From contig NZ_AQHR01000107.1 in assembly GCF_000390185.1 (NCBI RefSeq), positions 62,001 to 126,000 on the forward strand: a DNA stretch of 64,000 nucleotides. The letters are read 5' to 3'. Shown here one piece after another: positions 14,758-24,086 of this stretch. The notes beneath the pieces were generated by a model. The model did not search any database. It saw only the letters and a program-made list of their open reading frames with translations, and had not been told where the DNA came from. Made by a program: the position numbers and the translations under genes. The DNA is from Lunatimonas lonarensis (GTDB lineage Bacteria; Bacteroidota; Bacteroidia; Cytophagales; Cyclobacteriaceae). Position 1 is the first letter of the stretch, and the number at the start of each line of letters is the position of its first letter.

Positions 14758-17292
14758 ATGCACCCTATTTATCCAAACCCAAGGAAACGTGTACATTGGC
14801 TTTCTGCCATAATCGGAACTTCCATCGTTCAGGCCATGCTTGTTTGGGGCATTTTCATAATGGGGCCACTGTACCCAATCGCTGCCCAACAGACCAAAGC
14901 AACCGCTACCGAAAACGCGGACAACACTGACAGTTTGGCAGCTACCTCCTCCAAAAAGCCCCTGACGATCAACCAACTCATTCGAAACAACGAAGAATAC
15001 TTCCAGTCCCTACAGACTGCCATTATCCGTCTCCAGCGTGACCCAAACTGGGAAACCATCAATGAAGACATCCCCATAATCGAAGGTGTGGTGGAAAGAA
15101 TCATGGAGAACTTTTACACCGGTGAAATCGAATTCAATCTTCAATACCTGAACGAACTGGATAACCTCCTTTCAGGCTATAACCTACTTGTGGCCCGCTG
15201 GCGGGCCGACCTGGACGAACGCACCGAATCCTTCTCACAGATCGGCCAAACCATACAGGTAATCAAAGACACCTACCAATCCGCCACTTCGATGGTAGAT
15301 TCAAGTGCACTGCCTGCCCTCAATGAACAATGGACCTCGCTGTTAAACCGCCTCACGCGGGCAGATAGCCTCTTTACCCTACAAAACATCGAAAACCTAG
15401 AGCTCCAATCCAAGCTTTCCGCACTTAGCGTGGGGATAAACGACGCCAAAGACGAGATCAAAGAACAGCAGCGCGCCATTCGATCGGATTATTTCCAAAA
15501 AGACTCTCCCTTTATTTGGCAACTGCGCTCATTGAAGGAGCTTCCCGAGCTCTATCCCATCTTGGAGGAGTCGGTTTTATTGAACCATATTATCCTTCGT
15601 ACCTACCTGAAACGAAACCTTGGCTCCTTTGTGTGGATCCTAGTGTTGGGAAGCCTGATTTATTTTTGGTTTGTGTATTTGGTGAATAAAATCCGAACGG
15701 AAAAGAAATTCTCCCAGCTAATCCTGGATCGTAATAAATACCTGACCAAATCCCCGCTCATCTGTGCTATCCTCAGCATACTTACCCTAGCACCGTATAT
15801 CCTCCCTTTTCCTCCGAACGGCCTTATCTTTGCAACACTGATTGGAATGACCGTTTGCTCTACCTTGTTGATAAAACAAGTCCTGATCAAAAAGGTGTTT
15901 CGCCTGTGGGTTTTTGTTGTCATTAGCCTATTGGTGTTTGGAACCAGTAACCTCGTGGTGGAGCATGCCAATCAAGAACGGTGGTATTTGACCTTAGCAT
16001 CTATTTTTGGTCTCTATGTGGGATTTCAAAGTTTGTCGCTGATCCGGAAAAAGTCCGAACAGTACCCAAAACACCTGATCAGTCTGATCTACCTTTATTT
16101 GGTCATGCAGGGACTATCGATGCTTTTCCACGTCTTTGGCAGGTTTAGCCTCGCAAAGGTACTGGGCGTAGGTTCCACGCTAAGTGTAACCCAAGGCATA
16201 AGTTTGTATCTTTTTGTCACAGTGATCATGGAAGCCCTTTACCTGCAAGTGGAATTGCTCCAAGGCAACGACAAAGAGTACACAAACTACCTGGATTACA
16301 AAGCCATATACAAAAAACTAAGTAACTTTTTCATCTTCCTGGGAGTGATAATGTGGGCTTATTTTCTGGCACTAAACCTTTCCATAGACGATTTCATCAT
16401 CGATTGGCTGAGCGGATTTCTATCGCAGACCCGTGCCGTCGGAAATTCTTCCTTCACCTTTGGGAGTATACTCATTTTTATCTTGGTGATTTGGACGTCC
16501 TCTGTTTTGGCCAAAAACATCGCCTACTTCGTATCTATACGGGACAGTCATAAGGCAGATGGCCGAGACAAACGGTTGGGATCATCAGTGCTTCTGATCC
16601 GCCTGGCTGTGTTGATTCTGGGATTTTTCATGGCCCTGGCATTTTCGGGCATCTCCTTGGACAACCTTACGATCATCTTGGGCGGCCTGAGTGTGGGTAT
16701 TGCCTTTGGGCTTCAGACTATTGTGAACAACCTAGCCTCGGGAATCATTCTCGCCTTTGAACGACCTATACAAATCGGCGACGCCATAGAAGTGGGCGGG
16801 AGGTCAGGGGTTGTCAAAGAAGTTGGCATCCGGTCCAGTACCATCCAGGCTTACGATGGCTCAGAGGTGATCATCCCAAACGGCGACCTTTTGTCCCAGC
16901 ACCTCATCAATTGGACGCTTTCTGATAGACGAAGACGTATCGAAATCATCATTGGGGTATCTTATGGCTCCGATCTTAAAAAAGTGCAGGAAGTACTGGA
17001 GGAGGTTTTAAAAAACAAGGACATCATGTCGGTTCCCGTACCAAAGGTATTGCTGCATAATTTTGCGGACAGTGCCATCGAATTCCGAATGTTGTTTTGG
17101 GTAAACAATTTTGACATCTGGGTAGACACCCGCAATAAAGTGCTCACAGACATCTACGAGTCATTCAAGGAAGCCGGGATTGAAATCCCATTTCCCCAGC
17201 GCGACTTGCACATCAAAACAGGCAATCTTACACTTGCCTCGGGAACCGGAATGGCAAACCCACCAGAGAATCCGCCATCAGCATCCGGTTAG
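14758..17292 (+). CDS. Large MscS-family mechanosensitive ion channel
   Basis: 844 residues from ATG 14758; an in-frame TTG at 14737 would add seven residues but lies on the putative promoter. Layout: a signal-like segment (about 14-38), a long helical periplasmic region (about 50-270, coiled-coil-like), about ten membrane segments (280-660), then the MscS core. The core contains GGLSVGIAFGLQTIVNNLASGIILAFERP (pore-lining helix and beta domain entry), GDAIEVGGRSGVVKEVGIRS, and an alpha/beta cytoplasmic domain ending near PFPQRDLHI. This is a large MscS homologue of the MscK/MscM type, not small MscS. Its stop overlaps the stop of the convergent symporter gene by 4 bp. Confidence 0.9.
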   Translation: MHPIYPNPRKRVHWLSAIIGTSIVQAMLVWGIFIMGPLYPIAAQQTKATATENADNTDSLAATSSKKPLTINQLIRNNEEYFQSLQTAIIRLQRDPNWETINEDIPIIEGVVERIMENFYTGEIEFNLQYLNELDNLLSGYNLLVARWRADLDERTESFSQIGQTIQVIKDTYQSATSMVDSSALPALNEQWTSLLNRLTRADSLFTLQNIENLELQSKLSALSVGINDAKDEIKEQQRAIRSDYFQKDSPFIWQLRSLKELPELYPILEESVLLNHIILRTYLKRNLGSFVWILVLGSLIYFWFVYLVNKIRTEKKFSQLILDRNKYLTKSPLICAILSILTLAPYILPFPPNGLIFATLIGMTVCSTLLIKQVLIKKVFRLWVFVVISLLVFGTSNLVVEHANQERWYLTLASIFGLYVGFQSLSLIRKKSEQYPKHLISLIYLYLVMQGLSMLFHVFGRFSLAKVLGVGSTLSVTQGISLYLFVTVIMEALYLQVELLQGNDKEYTNYLDYKAIYKKLSNFFIFLGVIMWAYFLALNLSIDDFIIDWLSGFLSQTRAVGNSSFTFGSILIFILVIWTSSVLAKNIAYFVSIRDSHKADGRDKRLGSSVLLIRLAVLILGFFMALAFSGISLDNLTIILGGLSVGIAFGLQTIVNNLASGIILAFERPIQIGDAIEVGGRSGVVKEVGIRSSTIQAYDGSEVIIPNGDLLSQHLINWTLSDRRRRIEIIIGVSYGSDLKKVQEVLEEVLKNKDIMSVPVPKVLLHNFADSAIEFRMLFWVNNFDIWVDTRNKVLTDIYESFKEAGIEIPFPQRDLHIKTGNLTLASGTGMANPPENPPSASG

Positions 17293-19901
17293 ATTACCCT
17301 TTTACGGCCAATCAAGCTGTTGTAGGTATTCCCCTCGGCCTTCGTTGGTTCAGCAGGAAAAAAAAGGCTTGCCAAATACCCCAGCAGCACACAGGACACC
17401 ACACCAATTGCTCCGAAAAGATACCCATTGGTCTCCGTAAAACGACTTGCCAAAAAGGTAACGGTACTTCCTCCCAAAATACCGACGACCGCACCTTTTG
17501 CATTGGCTCGACGGGTGAAGATACCCAAAATAAACACCCCGGCAAGTGCTCCACCGATCATACCCAGGAGCTTTTGAAAGAGATCGAAGATAAAACCCAC
17601 ATTGGCCAGGGCGATCCAAACCGCGCTGAGTGTACCAAAAAAACCGATCCAAACGGTCAGCCACTTGGCCAATCTCAGGTTCCTGCGATCTTCCCATCCG
17701 GGTCGGATGAACCGATGGAGATCGGAGATGTAGGCCGTGGAAATGCTGTTCATGGAGCTATCCAACGAGGACATACTGGCGGCAAATATACCTGCAATCA
17801 CCATCCCTGCAACGCCAGCCGGCATTTCCGACACGATATAATAAGGCAGCAACTCCTCCGGATTTGAACTTCCTATCTTGTGGGGATTGGTTTGGTACAG
17901 CACATACAGCACCGTGCCAAGACCCAAAAACACAAAAATTCCCGGTACCGAAATCAGGCCGTTTGTCCACAGGCTCTTGGCCGCCTCCTTCTCTGTCCGT
18001 ACGGTTAGGTACCGCTGAATGACTACTTGGTCGGAGGTATAAGAAATGACATTTAGGAAGAAAAAACCGATTATTGCCACCCAGAAAACGAGTTCACGGT
18101 AATCCCAGCCCCATTCCAAAACCCTAAATTTCCCCTCTGCAATCCCGATCTGCCAAACCTTTGGCAAGCCTCCGTCTATTTGCCAGATCGCAATGACCAA
18201 AGCGGCGACAGCTCCTCCCAACAATACCAGCACTTGGATTACGTCGGTCCAAATCACCGCCTCCATACCACCCAATACAGTATACAGCGTGCTAAACACC
18301 CCCATGATGCCCACACAAAGTAAAATAGGCATTCCTGTCACAGAGGAGATGGCGATGGCGGGCAAATAAAGCACAACGCCCATACGGGCCAATTGCATCA
18401 AAATAAAGGTAATACTACCTAGGCTACGGACGTTCCTGTCAAAGCGACGCTCCAGGTACTGATAAGCCGTGAGAATATTTACCCGACGAAAAAAAGGCAG
18501 GTAAAACCGAACCACAATCGGCACGATCAACAAAATCATACAGGCACCCATAATCAGTCGCCAGTCTGAAGCGAACACAACTACCGGTATGGCCATAAAC
18601 GTGATCGCACTTAGTTGGGTGCCATAAATACTTAATCCAGCAGCCCACCAGGGGATCTTTCTTCCGGCCAAAAAGTAATTCTCCGTGGTTTTTTCCTGCT
18701 TGGAGAAATAAAAACCAATGGCCAACATGAGGCCCAAGTAAACACCCAGGCTTGTCCAGTTTAACCACCCAAAAACCGGGCGCTGCGCCAGTCCGGAAAC
18801 GGACGGAGAGCGTACGCCTGGAAACCTCTCCCCACTGGGAACCACCCACTGCTTTTCCCATAACACACTCGGAGCGGTAACCCGGGACCCGCCCGCCGGC
18901 AACGAACCCATATCAACCCACTGTTGACTGGGCACGTGAAAAGCCAGTAACTGCTCGCTAAATCCGGGATGGTCGATAGCTCCGAGAGCCGCCCGTTCGT
19001 CGGTGTCAATCCCGCCTGCTATCAGCAAGTGCGACCGACCTATCGAAAAAGCAGGAGACGGGGCCGCCGCCACTCCCCTAGGCAAGTCCGGCAACTTTTC
19101 CCAAACACCCTCCCCAACCTGATCCACAAACGAAAATCGATAGGCATCCCTCAAGAGGTGTCTATCCCAACCTTCGCCCTTTTCGGTAAGGTGAAAGCCA
19201 CTCAGTATAAAAAACGACTTATCCACCACGCCGGCGACGGCTTGAATGCGGGAGCTTCCTGGAAAAATCGGACCTTCCCTCCACTGGAGGCGTTCCCGGG
19301 GGAGATTTAAATCCAAATACAAAAACCGGCTATCGGCCAGACCATCAGGCTTTACCTGCCCACCGACCAACATAAGGACTCCATCCAGCAACGCCCCAGC
19401 CATATTCGCCAAGGGATAGGGCAAAGAAGGAAATGCTTCGTCCACCCGCACAGCTCCCCCCTCAAAGACTAGCCCGTAAACGGCATCGGTATGACCTGCT
19501 GCATGGCTGCCCCCTACTAGGAGAACATAGTCGTCAAAGGAAACCGATAGGCCATACCCCAAAGGGGCAGGCAATTTCTGGTCAGTCTCAACCCAAGAAT
19601 TGCCTGGAGACGCCAAATAAAAAATCCGGTCGTACCAAACCTTTTGTCCCCCCTCCCAGGGTCTGCCCTTCGGGAAGTTCGCCCCTCCGGCGGCCAACAG
19701 CACACCATTACTTACCCCCGCGTACATACCGGCAAAGCCCTCCCCATCGGGAAGTGATGGCAGCACCTGCCAATGCAACTCCTGGGAAAACCCCAAAAAA
19801 GGATTTGAAAAGACCAATACAAGCAGCAATATGGGTGTCCAAAGACAGCCCTTACGGCTTGAAAAAAAGGCTTTCCGAATTAAAATCGATAGTGAGGTCA
19901 C
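17289..19901 (-). CDS. Kelch/mutarotase (NanM-like) fused to a sodium:solute symporter
   Basis: An 870-residue two-domain protein. A signal segment (LWTPILLLVLVFSNPFLGFSQ) leads into a Kelch-type propeller (about 42-370) with repeats such as LLAAGGANFP, VLLVGGSHAAGH, LMLVGGQVKPDG and LLIAGGID, as in cyclically permuted mutarotase / N-acetylneuraminate epimerase. An SSS-family transporter follows from about 378 (GRKIPWWAAGLSIYGTQLSAITF, ARMGVVLYLPA, GGMEAVIWTDVIQV). The propeller would sit in the periplasm, converting the anomer or epimer and feeding it to the channel. Substrate inferred only: sialic acid or a related sugar. Confidence 0.88.
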   Translation of the reverse strand: MTSLSILIRKAFFSSRKGCLWTPILLLVLVFSNPFLGFSQELHWQVLPSLPDGEGFAGMYAGVSNGVLLAAGGANFPKGRPWEGGQKVWYDRIFYLASPGNSWVETDQKLPAPLGYGLSVSFDDYVLLVGGSHAAGHTDAVYGLVFEGGAVRVDEAFPSLPYPLANMAGALLDGVLMLVGGQVKPDGLADSRFLYLDLNLPRERLQWREGPIFPGSSRIQAVAGVVDKSFFILSGFHLTEKGEGWDRHLLRDAYRFSFVDQVGEGVWEKLPDLPRGVAAAPSPAFSIGRSHLLIAGGIDTDERAALGAIDHPGFSEQLLAFHVPSQQWVDMGSLPAGGSRVTAPSVLWEKQWVVPSGERFPGVRSPSVSGLAQRPVFGWLNWTSLGVYLGLMLAIGFYFSKQEKTTENYFLAGRKIPWWAAGLSIYGTQLSAITFMAIPVVVFASDWRLIMGACMILLIVPIVVRFYLPFFRRVNILTAYQYLERRFDRNVRSLGSITFILMQLARMGVVLYLPAIAISSVTGMPILLCVGIMGVFSTLYTVLGGMEAVIWTDVIQVLVLLGGAVAALVIAIWQIDGGLPKVWQIGIAEGKFRVLEWGWDYRELVFWVAIIGFFFLNVISYTSDQVVIQRYLTVRTEKEAAKSLWTNGLISVPGIFVFLGLGTVLYVLYQTNPHKIGSSNPEELLPYYIVSEMPAGVAGMVIAGIFAASMSSLDSSMNSISTAYISDLHRFIRPGWEDRRNLRLAKWLTVWIGFFGTLSAVWIALANVGFIFDLFQKLLGMIGGALAGVFILGIFTRRANAKGAVVGILGGSTVTFLASRFTETNGYLFGAIGVVSCVLLGYLASLFFPAEPTKAEGNTYNSLIGRKRVI

Positions 19902-19969
19902 TTTCTTTTACGTTAGGTCGGTAGAACGACTTACTTCCAGGCTGCGAATTGAAAACTCGGCCAATACCG

Positions 19970-20006
19970 AAAAAAGCAATGGCCCGATCAATCCATAGAT
20001 CAGGCC
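19970..20006 (-). terminator. Terminator of the FAH-family gene
   Basis: GGCCcGATC (19981-19989) pairs with GATCaGGCC (19998-20006) with one mismatch. On the minus strand it is followed by TTGC and six T (19970-19975). It lies 30 bp past the stop of the gene at 20037-20897. Confidence 0.6.
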
Positions 20007-20036
20007 ATCGGCTTTATGGGTTCACTTGTACTATGG

Positions 20037-20897
20037 TTAGCCTTTATAGGCGACCACTTGTTGCTTCGAAGTTCCCAGGCCTTCCACACCTAACTCTACC
20101 ACGTCTCCCTCTTTTAGGTAAACGGGCGGATTAAAACCCATACCTACGCCCGAAGGAGTACCGGTGCTGATCACGTCGCCAGGCAGTAATGTCATATACT
20201 GGCTGATATAGCTTACCAACGTGGGAACGTCAAAAACCAAATCAGAAGTAGAGCTATCCTGAACGGTTGTACCGTTTAGCTTCAGCCATAGGTGCAGGTT
20301 GTTGGGATTGGCAACTGCCTCTTTGGTAACCAACCAAGGTCCCAAGGGCGCAAACGTATCCGCACTTTTGCCTTTAACCCATTGCCCCCCATGTCGTAGC
20401 TGAAAATCCCGCTCACTCACGTCGTTATGAACGGCATAGCCTGCTATGTGATCGTAAGCATCCTCTTTGCTGACATAAGAGGCCTTTTTACCGATGATAA
20501 TGGCCAGTTCTACCTCCCAGTCCGTTGCCTGGGAATTTTTTGGAATCACAATATCATCAAATGGTCCGGACAAGGAAGATGTCGCCTTCATGAAAAGTAC
20601 TGGCTGAGCCGGCACTTCCATTCCACTCTCTTTGGCATGCAGGGAATAATTCAGTCCTACGCAAATAATTTTGGAAGGGCGGACGATGGGCGAGCCAAGC
20701 CTTGTGCCTGCCGGCACCTCTGGGCAATCCTGTTGATGGGCTTCCAGCCACTCCGCGAGCTTCTGAAATCCGGATTCATCGCCCAAAAACTCCTCGTTCC
20801 AATCTATCCCAAAGGCACTCACATCCAATTGCCGGCCATCTTCTGTTACAATACCCGGTTTTTCCTCACCGACGTTCCCAAATCGAATTAATTTCAT
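20037..20897 (-). CDS. Fumarylacetoacetate hydrolase-family protein
   Basis: 286 residues of the FAH fold. Metal ligands Glu128 and Glu130 (DWEVELAIIIG) and Asp159 (HNDVSERD) are visible, with RPSKIICVGLNYSLHAKE and PGDVISTGTPSGVGMG as further family blocks. These enzymes hydrolyse C-C bonds or tautomerise diketo acids. With an SDR dehydrogenase 25 bp upstream, a 2,4-diketo-3-deoxy-L-fuconate (or rhamnonate) hydrolase is the best guess, the last step of a non-phosphorylated deoxysugar route. Ureidoglycolate lyase is a less likely alternative. Confidence 0.85.
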   Translation of the reverse strand: MKLIRFGNVGEEKPGIVTEDGRQLDVSAFGIDWNEEFLGDESGFQKLAEWLEAHQQDCPEVPAGTRLGSPIVRPSKIICVGLNYSLHAKESGMEVPAQPVLFMKATSSLSGPFDDIVIPKNSQATDWEVELAIIIGKKASYVSKEDAYDHIAGYAVHNDVSERDFQLRHGGQWVKGKSADTFAPLGPWLVTKEAVANPNNLHLWLKLNGTTVQDSSTSDLVFDVPTLVSYISQYMTLLPGDVISTGTPSGVGMGFNPPVYLKEGDVVELGVEGLGTSKQQVVAYKG

Positions 20898-20921
20898 GAT
20901 ATATGTAGGTTGTTTGATAGT

Positions 20922-21680
20922 TTACATTTTTAAATGCGAAAAGCCGCCATCCACAAGGTAATCGGCCCCTGTAAGAAAGGAAGCCTCAGCGGAAGCGAGG
21001 TAAAACGCCATTTGGGCTACCTCTTCGGGGCTACCCATACGACCGATGGGCTGTGTAGCCGCCAGTTGGTCAAACACTTCCTTCTCCCGTCCGGGATAGT
21101 TTTTGGCAAGGTAACCATCTACGAAGGGCGTATGCACCCGCGCCGGGGAAATGGCATTCACCCGTATGTTATACGCCACGTAATCCCTCGCCATCGAAAG
21201 AGTCATGGTACGCACGGCTCCCTTGGTCATAGAGTAGGCAAACCTATCTGCAATGCCCACGGTGGCTGCTACCGACGCCATGTTGATGATCACACCACCA
21301 CCCTGCGCTTTCATGCGGCCAATGGCAGCCAGCGAACAATTGTAAACCCCTTTGATATTTACCCTGTAAAGCCTGTCCAACTCACTCTCCACCGTTTGTT
21401 CCAAGTTGCCCACATGAGATACCCCGGCGTTGTTGACCAGTACGTGAATCTCCCCTTCGATGGAATCGAAAACCTGTCTAACCTGCTCCTGAGAAGACAC
21501 ATCGGTTTCCAAAAAATGGGTAGAATATCCTTGATCCTGCATCCAAGCAGCTACTTTTTCACCATTTTCCCTGTTGAAGTCAAGCACGTAGACCGTATCA
21601 CCTGCTTCGGCAAACCGCCTCGATATGGCAAGACCGATTCCACTGGCACCTCCTGTTACCAGCACATTTCGTTTACTCAT
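20922..21680 (-). CDS. Short-chain dehydrogenase/reductase (SDR)
   Basis: 252 residues from ATG 21680; the longer frame at 21692 begins with TTG. Nucleotide-binding TGGASGIG (9-16), NNAG (83-86), catalytic Ser136, Tyr149 and Lys153 (YSMTK), and the C-terminal FLTGADYLVDGGFSH are all present. The glycine pattern suits NAD. Its stop is 25 bp before the FAH gene start, pointing to one pathway; candidates are L-fucose dehydrogenase or 2-keto-3-deoxy-L-fuconate dehydrogenase. The exact substrate is inference. Confidence 0.88.
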   Translation of the reverse strand: MSKRNVLVTGGASGIGLAISRRFAEAGDTVYVLDFNRENGEKVAAWMQDQGYSTHFLETDVSSQEQVRQVFDSIEGEIHVLVNNAGVSHVGNLEQTVESELDRLYRVNIKGVYNCSLAAIGRMKAQGGGVIINMASVAATVGIADRFAYSMTKGAVRTMTLSMARDYVAYNIRVNAISPARVHTPFVDGYLAKNYPGREKEVFDQLAATQPIGRMGSPEEVAQMAFYLASAEASFLTGADYLVDGGFSHLKM

Positions 21681-21767
21681 GAATAGTTGCAATTAATTGT
21701 ATGGATGATTTTTTTTATCACTGTAAATGCACTTGATTCGAGACACCTAGCCAGAGTCAATCCGGTA

Positions 21768-22655
21768 TCACTTACCTAGCATAGGAAACAATCGCCTGAG
21801 GTCTTCCTCGCTTGGTCTGCTGCCATATTCGCACACCTCAAAAGCCTCCACGTATGATGCCTGGGCTGCCCTGCTTTTTCCGTACCATTTTTCCAGTGCA
21901 GGAAGCAGCGTTTGACTCACGCTGCCCCAGCGTTTGGTACGTAACCACTGCTTTCGCTCCTCGGATCCTGCCGGCACCTCGTTGGCATAGCCACCTATCC
22001 AGGGCAGCCACTCGTAAAACTGGGAAACGTGGGCATCCATGGCATCGATTTTCTTGTCGATAACCGAAGAAATGTCCACTGCTATATCGGCTGTAAAGGG
22101 GTTTGGTTTTTGGAAATTGTCCTGAAAGTAAAGGAAGACGGGATTCTTTTTAAGTGGAGGCACATCAGGGGCCACATTGGGTACGCCGACCATATACGCC
22201 GCATCCTGTACCAAAATCGCCGTATATCGGTGGTCAGGATGGTAATCGTTGGGTCGATGAGAAATCACCACATCCGCCTCCCACTCCCGGATCAGCCGTA
22301 TGATATCAAGCCGCACGGGAAGGGTTGCGAGGAGTTCCCCATCGTGGTTGTCCAGCACATCGTAGGCCACCCCTAACCTGCGGGATACCTCCTCGGTTTC
22401 GGCCCTTCTACGTTTTGCCAACATACCGCCGCCCATTTCCATGTGACCCGCGTCGCCGTTGGTCACGGAAACAAATTTGACCTGGTGTCCCATTTCAATA
22501 AATAAGGCAGCCGTACCCCCTCCCTTGATTTCACAATCATCCGGGTGGGCACCAATCATGATGATTTTTAGTAGGCCTTCCTGTGCTTCTAAGGTATGCA
22601 ACGAAATACCGGCAAGAATCAGGAACAGCAGAATGGTACGTCTCATTGTTGTCAT
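21768..22655 (-). CDS. Exported PIG-L (LmbE)-family deacetylase
   Basis: 295 residues with a signal peptide (RTILLFLILAGISLHTLEAQ). Zinc-site motifs are AHPDDCE (about 37-43) and HPDH (about 140). Family members deacetylate N-acetyl sugars. Export suggests action on N-acetylated glycan fragments in the periplasm. An internal ATG at 22646 would give the same mature protein. It lies 88 bp upstream of the SDR on the same strand and may be part of the same unit. Confidence 0.85.
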   Translation of the reverse strand: MTTMRRTILLFLILAGISLHTLEAQEGLLKIIMIGAHPDDCEIKGGGTAALFIEMGHQVKFVSVTNGDAGHMEMGGGMLAKRRRAETEEVSRRLGVAYDVLDNHDGELLATLPVRLDIIRLIREWEADVVISHRPNDYHPDHRYTAILVQDAAYMVGVPNVAPDVPPLKKNPVFLYFQDNFQKPNPFTADIAVDISSVIDKKIDAMDAHVSQFYEWLPWIGGYANEVPAGSEERKQWLRTKRWGSVSQTLLPALEKWYGKSRAAQASYVEAFEVCEYGSRPSEEDLRRLFPMLGK

Positions 22656-22816
22656 TTGGGTCGTTCAAAAATGGAAGGTGAATATAGCTATTTTGGATAA
22701 CGATACCAATGCGATCCCCCTTAATGGCAAAAAAGAACGCGAACTTGATTAAAAAGGCCGCAAAATCCCTATCTTATCTCCGATTTCTATCCGATGATCA
22801 AAGAACCGATTTCACC

Positions 22817-23908
22817 ATGCCAATAGAAACAAATCTGATCCAAAAAACTGCCTATGGATTGGTAATAGCTACACTTGGCACACTGGCACTGACCTATGCA
22901 AGCTTTATTTTTGTTCCGCTGGTTTGGGGCATTTTTTTTTCATTTGCTCTATATCCGGTAGCTAACTGGCTGGAAAACAAACGACTTCCAAGAGGCGTTG
23001 CGATTGTGTTGTCGTTGGCTTCGTTTACGCTCGTTTTTTTGGGTATTGTAGTTGTTGTTTTTAATCAAATGGTTTCTTTGATTCGAGACATTCCGCACAT
23101 TGGTGCCAATTTCCAGTCCAAACTTGCCGGATACCTGGAAAACATCGCTGCCATCAGTGGACTGAACATGGAGGTGTGGGCAGAAACCGACATGACAAGT
23201 CTGTTTATTAACCCTGACAACTTCAACGAAACACTCTTCAACACGGGAAAGTCCATCACCCTGATCGGAATTGTCCCGCTGTATATTTTCCTACTGATGT
23301 ATTACAAGGATTTCTTCGTTTCCTTTCTGATGAAAATATCGGAAAAAAGCAACGAACGGATCCTCCTATGGGCGGAGGACTCAGGTAGGATAATCCATCA
23401 ATACCTCGTGGGAATGGCCAAGGTAACCTTGATCGTTTCGGTGTTGGCAGGGGTGTATTTCTATTTCATTGGCATAAAATTCTACCTGTTGTTTGCCCTT
23501 TTCATCGCCGTCATGAACCTGATTCCCTACATTGGGGTAATCGTGAGTTCGGCCTTGGTGATTTTCTATGTATTCCTGACTACCGATACCTTGTTCTATC
23601 CCCTGCTAACCTTGGCCGTACTTTGGGGTATTCAACTTTTGGAAAACAACCTGATTACACCGGTCGTGGTAGGGGGGAAAGTGAAGGTGAACGTCCTAGC
23701 TGTAATACTCGCTATACTGATAGGCGGCGCAATCTGGGGAGTTTCTGGGATGGTCTTATCTATACCGTTGGTAGGTATATTAAAGATCACGTTGGATAGA
23801 ATTCCCGGACTGGAGGCTTATGGCTATTTGCTCGGGGACGATTTTCCGGTAAACGAGCGGAGGGAAAATTTTGTAAAACTCCTCTCCCGTAGGCTAAAGA
23901 AGAAATAA
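22817..23908 (+). CDS. AI-2E-family membrane permease
   Basis: 363 residues starting at ATG 22817 (MPIETNLIQKTAYGLVIATL). The longer frame from 22709 adds a Lys-rich stretch with no family resemblance. About eight membrane segments are visible, including FALYPVANWLENKRLPRG and ALFIAVMNLIPYIGVIVSS (the family's conserved N-x-IPYxG block), followed by QLLENNLITPVVVGGKVKVN. Members export quorum signals, antiport Na+ or move other solutes; the substrate here is unknown. It ends 4 bp before the convergent tRNA-Leu. Confidence 0.88.
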   Translation: MPIETNLIQKTAYGLVIATLGTLALTYASFIFVPLVWGIFFSFALYPVANWLENKRLPRGVAIVLSLASFTLVFLGIVVVVFNQMVSLIRDIPHIGANFQSKLAGYLENIAAISGLNMEVWAETDMTSLFINPDNFNETLFNTGKSITLIGIVPLYIFLLMYYKDFFVSFLMKISEKSNERILLWAEDSGRIIHQYLVGMAKVTLIVSVLAGVYFYFIGIKFYLLFALFIAVMNLIPYIGVIVSSALVIFYVFLTTDTLFYPLLTLAVLWGIQLLENNLITPVVVGGKVKVNVLAVILAILIGGAIWGVSGMVLSIPLVGILKITLDRIPGLEAYGYLLGDDFPVNERRENFVKLLSRRLKKK

Positions 23909-23912
23909 AAAG

Positions 23913-23994
23913 TGCGCACGAAAGGATTCGAACCTTCACACCCGAAGGCGCTGCCGCCTGAAGACAGTGCGTCTACCAATTTCGCCACGTGCGC
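23913..23994 (-). tRNA. tRNA-Leu(CAG)
   Basis: 82 nt with a class II long variable arm. Acceptor GCGCACG/CGTGCGC, D-arm GTGGCGAAATTGGTAGAC, anticodon stem CTGTC/GGCAG with loop TTCAGGC (anticodon CAG, plus-strand 23958-23960), T-arm GAAGG-TTCGAAT-CCTTT and discriminator A. CCA is not encoded. An imperfect promoter (TTTG, then TACACTTTTG) lies upstream on the minus strand. Confidence 0.95.
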
Positions 23995-24086
23995 ATTTGT
24001 CCCACAAAAGTGTAGAATAAAACGCTCATCCGCAACAAAAAGCGGCCAAAAACTATGTGTTATTCGTAAGTATCCTCAAAAAAAGA

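Noticed and set aside
20934-21686. 250-codon plus-strand frame antisense to the SDR gene
   Set aside because: The minus-strand frame carries all SDR motifs; the antisense frame has no family resemblance. The same applies to 29557-30321, 49594-50301, 9505-10017 and 4952-5476.
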